Below are positions 59,692 through 64,000 of a stretch of DNA of 64,000 nucleotides, in pieces (the first letter of the stretch is position 1; each line of letters opens with the position of its first letter). This DNA comes from Acidobacterium capsulatum ATCC 51196 (GTDB taxonomy: Bacteria; Acidobacteriota; Terriglobia; Terriglobales; Acidobacteriaceae): NCBI RefSeq assembly GCF_000022565.1, contig NC_012483.1, forward strand, positions 62,001-126,000, written 5' to 3'. Under the pieces are notes generated by a model. The model had not been told where the DNA came from and made no database searches. It was given only the letters and a program-made list of their open reading frames with translations. Position numbers and translations under genes: made by a program.

Positions 59692-61496
59692 CCGGCCTCC
59701 ACAGGGTGACGTCCGGTGCGCACCGCGGCAATCGGCAGCGTAAAGCGGAAGGTAGTGCCGTGGCCCAGGCGGCTTTCGACGGCAACCTCACCATTTTGTG
59801 CTTCGACCAGCCGCCGTACCAGCGCGAGTCCGAGTCCCGTGCCCGCCGCGCCCGTGCCAGAGAAACGCCCGAAGATGCCGGAGAGCCGCTCCGGCTCAAT
59901 GCCCCGGCCCGTGTCGGTGACGGCAAACTGCACGCGGTCACGCAGCTCGGTCGCCTCCAGGCGAATCTCGCCTTCCGGCGGCGTATAGCGCAGTGAGTTC
60001 TGAATCAGGTTATCCAATATGCTGCGCAGTGCGCGGCGGTCTCCGGCAACGTGCGGCAAGTCTTCATAGGCCTTCACACACAGCCGGATCTTCTTGTCCT
60101 GCGCCTCCGCGCGATACCGCGACGAAGCATCCTGCAATACGTCGAGCGGACGCAAGGCACGCAATTGCAGCTCGCGATCTCCCGTATCCAGTTCAGCCAC
60201 TTCGAGCAGGTCGGCCATCAAATCGTCCAGCCGCTCGGCTTCTTCTTCGCCGTTGCGGGCAATGTCCATCTGCAGAGGCTGCAGCGGCCCGGCAAAGCCG
60301 CGCGTGAGCGTGTAGAGCGAGAGGCGCAGCCGCTGCAGCGGATCGCGCAGCTTCTGCGAGGCGACCATCAGAAAGCGCGACTTGAAGCGGTCCACTGCGG
60401 CCATCTCCGTAATATCTTCGAGCAGCGTCACCGCTCCCAGCAGCCGCCCGCGATCATCTCGAATGGGCGTGGTCCGCAGCCGGTAGCTGTGCTCGGCCTG
60501 CCCGGTGCGCATGGGCAGCAGTGCGGCCTCGCCCTCTCCGGTGGCCGCGCGCTGCATCGAAACCGCGTTGCGAATGGCCTGCAGAATGCGGTCTCCGCCC
60601 GGCGTATTGGCCAGCGCATTGCGGTCTGACGAGGCCTCGCCCAGCAGTTGCTGCGCCGAGCGATTCAGCTTTAGCACATGCCCCTTGGCATCCGTAACAA
60701 TCACGGGCTCAAATATGGAGTGAACCACGGCGTCGCTGAGCTGCTGATCCATCTGCCGCCGTCCGGCTTCGGTTTCGCGCAGATCGCGCAGCCGCACGGC
60801 CATGCGATTGATCTCAGCGGCAATGGCCCCCAGGTCGTCGCCCGAGCGCCACTCGACCCGATGCGTCAGGTCGCCGCCGCCAATCTGCCGCGCCGACTGC
60901 GCCGTGCGGCGCAAAGGCAAAATCAGCGAAGCCACCATCAGTCCCGAGATCAGAATGGCCAGAAAAATCGAAATTCCGCAGGCCGTAATCAGCCGAGTGC
61001 GCAGGCCGTCTTCCTGCTCGTGCAGGTGCGAAACCACTTCATGCCGTTTGGCGCGCACCTGATCCACCAGCGCGCTGAAGTCCTGCTGAATGCGCACCAG
61101 GTCGCGGTCGCGCAGATTCTCCAGCCGCATGCTGGTCAGCGTCGTGTGCCCTAATACGTGCGCGTGCCGGTCATAGAGAGGCTGCACATTCACCGAGGCA
61201 TCAAAGGCATGGGTGCTCTGCACCGCAGCAGCAAGAAAGGTCTGTGTCTGGTGGGCCTGGTCCACAAAGCGGCGAAAGGCCACTTCGCCTTCCAGCGAAG
61301 TCTGCGCCGCGAAGATTTCTTCCTGCGCCAGAGATGCCTGCGCTGTTTCAAGCGCCGCTACCGCATGCTCGGCAGTGCGCACCTGTGATTCCAGCGACGC
61401 AATCTGCACAAACGAAGCGCGCACCAGAAAGCTCACCGACGTCACCAGGACGATCAGCAGCAGACAGCCAGTCATCAGCCTTTGGTACAAGCTCAT
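59688..61496 (-). CDS. membrane histidine-kinase-like protein lacking the phospho-acceptor His
   Basis: A 602-residue protein with two membrane helices (about 9-28 and 168-193), a periplasmic helical sensor between them, a HAMP domain (about 194-245), a PAS domain (about 255-365) and a HATPase_c domain (about 475-595). The ATPase boxes look intact: DNLIQNSLRYTP, VTDTGRGIEP, FGRF and GTGLGLALV. In the H-box the usual S-H-E-L-R-x-P-L reads SQKLRDPL, with Gln at residue 381 (codon CAG) in place of the acceptor His. It follows the ClC gene by 48 bp and is coupled to the KdpD-like gene downstream. Confidence 0.9.
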   Translation of the reverse strand: MSLYQRLMTGCLLLIVLVTSVSFLVRASFVQIASLESQVRTAEHAVAALETAQASLAQEEIFAAQTSLEGEVAFRRFVDQAHQTQTFLAAAVQSTHAFDASVNVQPLYDRHAHVLGHTTLTSMRLENLRDRDLVRIQQDFSALVDQVRAKRHEVVSHLHEQEDGLRTRLITACGISIFLAILISGLMVASLILPLRRTAQSARQIGGGDLTHRVEWRSGDDLGAIAAEINRMAVRLRDLRETEAGRRQMDQQLSDAVVHSIFEPVIVTDAKGHVLKLNRSAQQLLGEASSDRNALANTPGGDRILQAIRNAVSMQRAATGEGEAALLPMRTGQAEHSYRLRTTPIRDDRGRLLGAVTLLEDITEMAAVDRFKSRFLMVASQKLRDPLQRLRLSLYTLTRGFAGPLQPLQMDIARNGEEEAERLDDLMADLLEVAELDTGDRELQLRALRPLDVLQDASSRYRAEAQDKKIRLCVKAYEDLPHVAGDRRALRSILDNLIQNSLRYTPPEGEIRLEATELRDRVQFAVTDTGRGIEPERLSGIFGRFSGTGAAGTGLGLALVRRLVEAQNGEVAVESRLGHGTTFRFTLPIAAVRTGRHPVEAG

Positions 61497-61544
61497 AAAG
61501 TCGGTGTCCGAACGAGTATAACCGCCAATCCAGCGGGGAACCCG

Positions 61545-63299
61545 TTAGTTTTGCTGGTAGCGCTCCAGCACATCGCTCTGGGTCAGGATTCCTTCCAGTG
61601 TGCCTTTCGATGCGCGATTCTGCACCGGCAGTACGGGCCATCGGGAAAAGTACGGGAGGGCGCTGTCGAGGGGCAGATCAGGGTAAAGCGGCGGAATACG
61701 ATCCGTTCCTACCGCCTTCTCAATTGCGGTTTCGGTCTTCTGCATGGCTCCCAGGCCGGTCAGCTCGTCTCGCGTGAGCGCATACCAGGTGCGGTCCCAC
61801 ATCTGCACCAGCACCACTTTCACGCCCGTCTCGTTCATGCGCTCTGAGGCGCGCGACAGGGAATCGGCCCCGCGCAGCACCGGCACATCCACCGGGTGCA
61901 GCGCGTCTTCAATATGCAGATGCACCTCTTCGCGCTGCTCCTCCATCGAGGGCAGCTCCAGTCCATCCTGATGCGTGAAGACCTCAAAGATAGGCGTCGG
62001 CTGCAGGCTGCGCGAGATCAGGTACGCAATCGTATTCGCCAGAACCACCGGCAAAATAATCGACGAATTCCCGCTCAACTCCAGCACCATGAAGACCGAC
62101 GTCAGCGGAACGCGCAGGAATCCCGCAAACAGCACTCCCATGCCCACCAGCGCGTAAGCGCCTACCGTGCCCACCAGGTGAGGGAAGAAGTGATGCTCAA
62201 AGGTGCCCACCGCGCCGCCCAGCATAGCGCCGATAAAGAGCGTCGGGGCAAACATGCCGCCCGGTGTTCCGCTCGAGAACGAGAGCGCCGTCGCCAGCAT
62301 CTTCAGCAGCGCCAGCGCCAGCAGAATCTTCCACGTGAACTCAGCGTGCAGCGCCTGGTCAATCACCGTATAACCGGGCCCCATCACCTGTGGAAAGCCG
62401 AAGAATCCAATCGCGCCCACCAGCAGGCCCGCAATGGCCGGCTGCACAAAGTGGGTCCAGCGCGGCAGGTTGCGCATCACCGGCCGCAGATAGCCGAGCG
62501 CCTTTGAGAAGATGACCGCCAGAAATCCGCCCGTCACGCCCAGCACCGCATAGGCCAGCAATTCGCGAGGATCGCGCAATTCCACCGGCGGCACATGGAA
62601 CATCGGCTCCGAGCCCCAGAAGAGCCGCGCCACAACCTCGCTCGAGATCGCGGCCAGCACCACCGAGCCCAGTACCGCGGCGCTCCACGAGCCGATGACC
62701 TCTTCAATCACAAACAGAATGGCCGAAATCGGCGCATTGAAGGCCGCCGCCAGACCCGCTGCCGCGCCAATGGGAGCAAACATCCGCAGCCGCTGCCGCG
62801 ACATGCGCAAACGGCGCGCGATCATCGAGGCCACGCCCGCGCCAATCTGCAACGAGGGGTCTTCCGGCCCCAGCGACTGGCCGGACCCAATCGCCAGCGC
62901 CGCCGTGATGAACTTGCCGATCACCGTCTTGAACGAGATGTATCCGTTGTAGACATAGAGCGCGGCCTTGGTCTGGTTCACGCCACTGCCGCGCGCGCCG
63001 GGGAAGAGCCACACCACCAGCGACGCTACCACCAGGCCCACCAGCGCCGGCATATACATCAGCCGGTACTGGCCCGGATGCGGCGCCGAGCCGAGCGCCA
63101 GAATCTTGATCCACTCATAGGCGCTGCGAAAGGCCACCACCAGCAGCCCCGAGATCACACCAATAAAAATGGACAGCACCAGGAACAGGCGTTCTTCGCG
63201 CGTGGGCGCAATGCGCTGCAGGTCAAGCAGCTTGGCGCGTTCGGCCTTGGGAATCGGCGCGCTCTCGGCGGCCGCGGTTGCGTCCTGCGTCGGCGTCAT
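61545..63299 (-). CDS. ClC-family chloride/proton exchanger with CBS domains
   Basis: A 584-residue ClC protein. The membrane domain (about 35-430) shows GARGSGVNQ, the gating-Glu motif SLGPEDPSLQIG, AAFNAPISAILFVIEEVI (with the two Glu needed for proton coupling) and GTPGGMFAPTLFIG. Two CBS domains follow (about 445-580), probably binding nucleotides. The pattern suggests an exchanger and not a channel. The ATG at 63299 overlaps the upstream TPR gene stop (ATGA). It lies upstream of the kinase/KdpD-like pair on the same strand, so the four genes may form one transcript linked to ion homeostasis. Confidence 0.93.
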   Translation of the reverse strand: MTPTQDATAAAESAPIPKAERAKLLDLQRIAPTREERLFLVLSIFIGVISGLLVVAFRSAYEWIKILALGSAPHPGQYRLMYMPALVGLVVASLVVWLFPGARGSGVNQTKAALYVYNGYISFKTVIGKFITAALAIGSGQSLGPEDPSLQIGAGVASMIARRLRMSRQRLRMFAPIGAAAGLAAAFNAPISAILFVIEEVIGSWSAAVLGSVVLAAISSEVVARLFWGSEPMFHVPPVELRDPRELLAYAVLGVTGGFLAVIFSKALGYLRPVMRNLPRWTHFVQPAIAGLLVGAIGFFGFPQVMGPGYTVIDQALHAEFTWKILLALALLKMLATALSFSSGTPGGMFAPTLFIGAMLGGAVGTFEHHFFPHLVGTVGAYALVGMGVLFAGFLRVPLTSVFMVLELSGNSSIILPVVLANTIAYLISRSLQPTPIFEVFTHQDGLELPSMEEQREEVHLHIEDALHPVDVPVLRGADSLSRASERMNETGVKVVLVQMWDRTWYALTRDELTGLGAMQKTETAIEKAVGTDRIPPLYPDLPLDSALPYFSRWPVLPVQNRASKGTLEGILTQSDVLERYQQN

Positions 63300-64000
63300 C
63301 GCTGCTCCACCATGTAGGGCGCCTGCGCAATCGTGTACAGCAGCGCGTCGTTGCCCTGCGGAGTTCCGCAGCGATTGGCTGCGTCTTTCTCGGTGTCATA
63401 CACCAGCTGCATCAGCATTTGCTCCATCTCGGGGTTCTGCTCCAGATCAAACAGCCGCAGCTTCTGGGGAACCTTTGCCCAGCGGGCCGCCAGCGCCTGG
63501 GCCGCGGTCTGCGCCGCCGTGTTCATATTCGCCACCGGCAGCACCGGCGAAGGCGTGAGCAGAGACTTTGCCTTGGCTGCCGCGCGCGCCAGAGGATTCA
63601 CCGGAAGGCTTCCACTTGCAATCTGGGGAGTGTTGATGGGCGCGGAAGCCAGCGGCTGCAGCGCAATCGGAGCCTGGCAGTTCTCAAAGCGGTTGCGGGC
63701 GATGCGCACATCCTCAAGCACGCGCGCCGCGCGCTCGCGAATCGTCAGATCATCGGCGGGATACAGCGCCAGCAGCTCCTCGGTTGTCTTCAGCTTCTGC
63801 TGAATCATCGTCTGCTCGGCCTGAGGCTGCTGCCGGAAGGCGTGTGCATCCGTTGCGCGGTCAAGGTAATTGTGCGCCAGGGCAAATTCGCCCAGCTCGT
63901 AGGCCGTGCGTCCGGCCCCGGCCAGCGCTGCCCAGGGCGGATTGCGGCGGTGCGACAGGCTGCGATAAATATCGAGTGCATCGGCCGGACTCTGGCACTG
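63296..64000 (-). CDS. TPR-like protein, 5' end beyond the window
   Basis: An open frame from the right edge to a stop at 63296 (235 codons seen). The first visible residues QCQSPADALDIYRSLSHRR, then GRTAYELGEFALAHNYLDRA, form TPR-like helix pairs. The rest has YPADDLTIRERAARVLEDVRI and an Ala-rich middle, ending CGTPQGNDALLYTIAQAP. The N-terminus, and any signal peptide, lie outside. An internal ATG at 63808 is not likely to be the start because the frame and repeats continue upstream. It overlaps the ClC gene by 4 nt. Confidence 0.75.
   Translation of the reverse strand, partial: QCQSPADALDIYRSLSHRRNPPWAALAGAGRTAYELGEFALAHNYLDRATDAHAFRQQPQAEQTMIQQKLKTTEELLALYPADDLTIRERAARVLEDVRIARNRFENCQAPIALQPLASAPINTPQIASGSLPVNPLARAAAKAKSLLTPSPVLPVANMNTAAQTAAQALAARWAKVPQKLRLFDLEQNPEMEQMLMQLVYDTEKDAANRCGTPQGNDALLYTIAQAPYMVEQR

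Noticed and set aside
1-64000. CRISPR array or complete prophage
   Set aside because: No regularly spaced direct repeats of 24-40 bp and no phage structural or integrase genes were found.

Overview
This window looks like a chromosomal segment of a Gram-negative, moderately GC-rich, polysaccharide-degrading soil bacterium. The best guess is the Acidobacteria (Acidobacteriaceae/Terriglobia type). The clues are a very large Oar-like TonB-dependent receptor with an N-terminal carboxypeptidase-regulatory domain, several secreted glycosidases, a Kgd-type 2-oxoglutarate dehydrogenase E1, an omega-like RNA polymerase small subunit starting MRSDLV, and a fused BcsA-BcsB cellulose synthase. This is inference from gene content; no database search was possible.

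Layout. (1) 1-480: the 5' end of a secreted protein leaving the left edge, and a tRNA-Ser(CGA). (2) 1.36-9.16 kb: a relatively AT-rich surface-polysaccharide cluster with a Wzx-type flippase, four glycosyltransferases (GT1/GT4-like, GT2, GT9, GT2) and a Wzy-like membrane protein, followed by a decayed IS3-type transposase remnant. (3) 9.8-25.7 kb: a mosaic of housekeeping genes (GH27 alpha-galactosidase, sucA, omega-like protein, cspA, M16 protease, rlmN, yvcK, galT) and small accessory modules: a ParE/RelE-type toxin-antitoxin pair, a PIN/ribbon-helix-helix pair, and an AT-rich two-gene cassette of an SMC/OLD-like ATPase with a TOPRIM-like partner. (4) 24.6-41.2 kb: a galactoside-utilisation locus with galT, a LacI-family repressor, a GH36 alpha-galactosidase, a TonB receptor, a three-gene TPR/Tat-phosphatase-like/unknown operon, and a GH2-GH35 beta-galactosidase operon. 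Four LacI-type operator-like sites sit in front of galT, the divergent GH36/TonB promoters and the GH2-GH35 operon, which suggests one regulon. (5) 41.4-54.3 kb: tRNA-Lys(TTT), then a tightly overlapping cellulose operon bcsRQ-bcsAB-bcsZ-bcsC ending in a strong terminator. (6) 54.5-58.5 kb: two tandem DUF3857/transglutaminase-like proteins, the first with a degenerate catalytic triad. (7) 58.5-64 kb, minus strand: a TPR protein, a ClC chloride/proton exchanger, a membrane histidine-kinase-like protein whose phospho-acceptor His is replaced by Gln, and a separate KdpD N-terminal/USP protein.

Most notable items: the split KdpD-like pair with a His-less kinase, the ATPase/TOPRIM-like cassette (possible defence module), the galactoside regulon with recognisable operators, the BcsR-BcsQ and BcsA-BcsB fusions, and a family of TTCACATTC hairpins near 15.4-15.7 kb.
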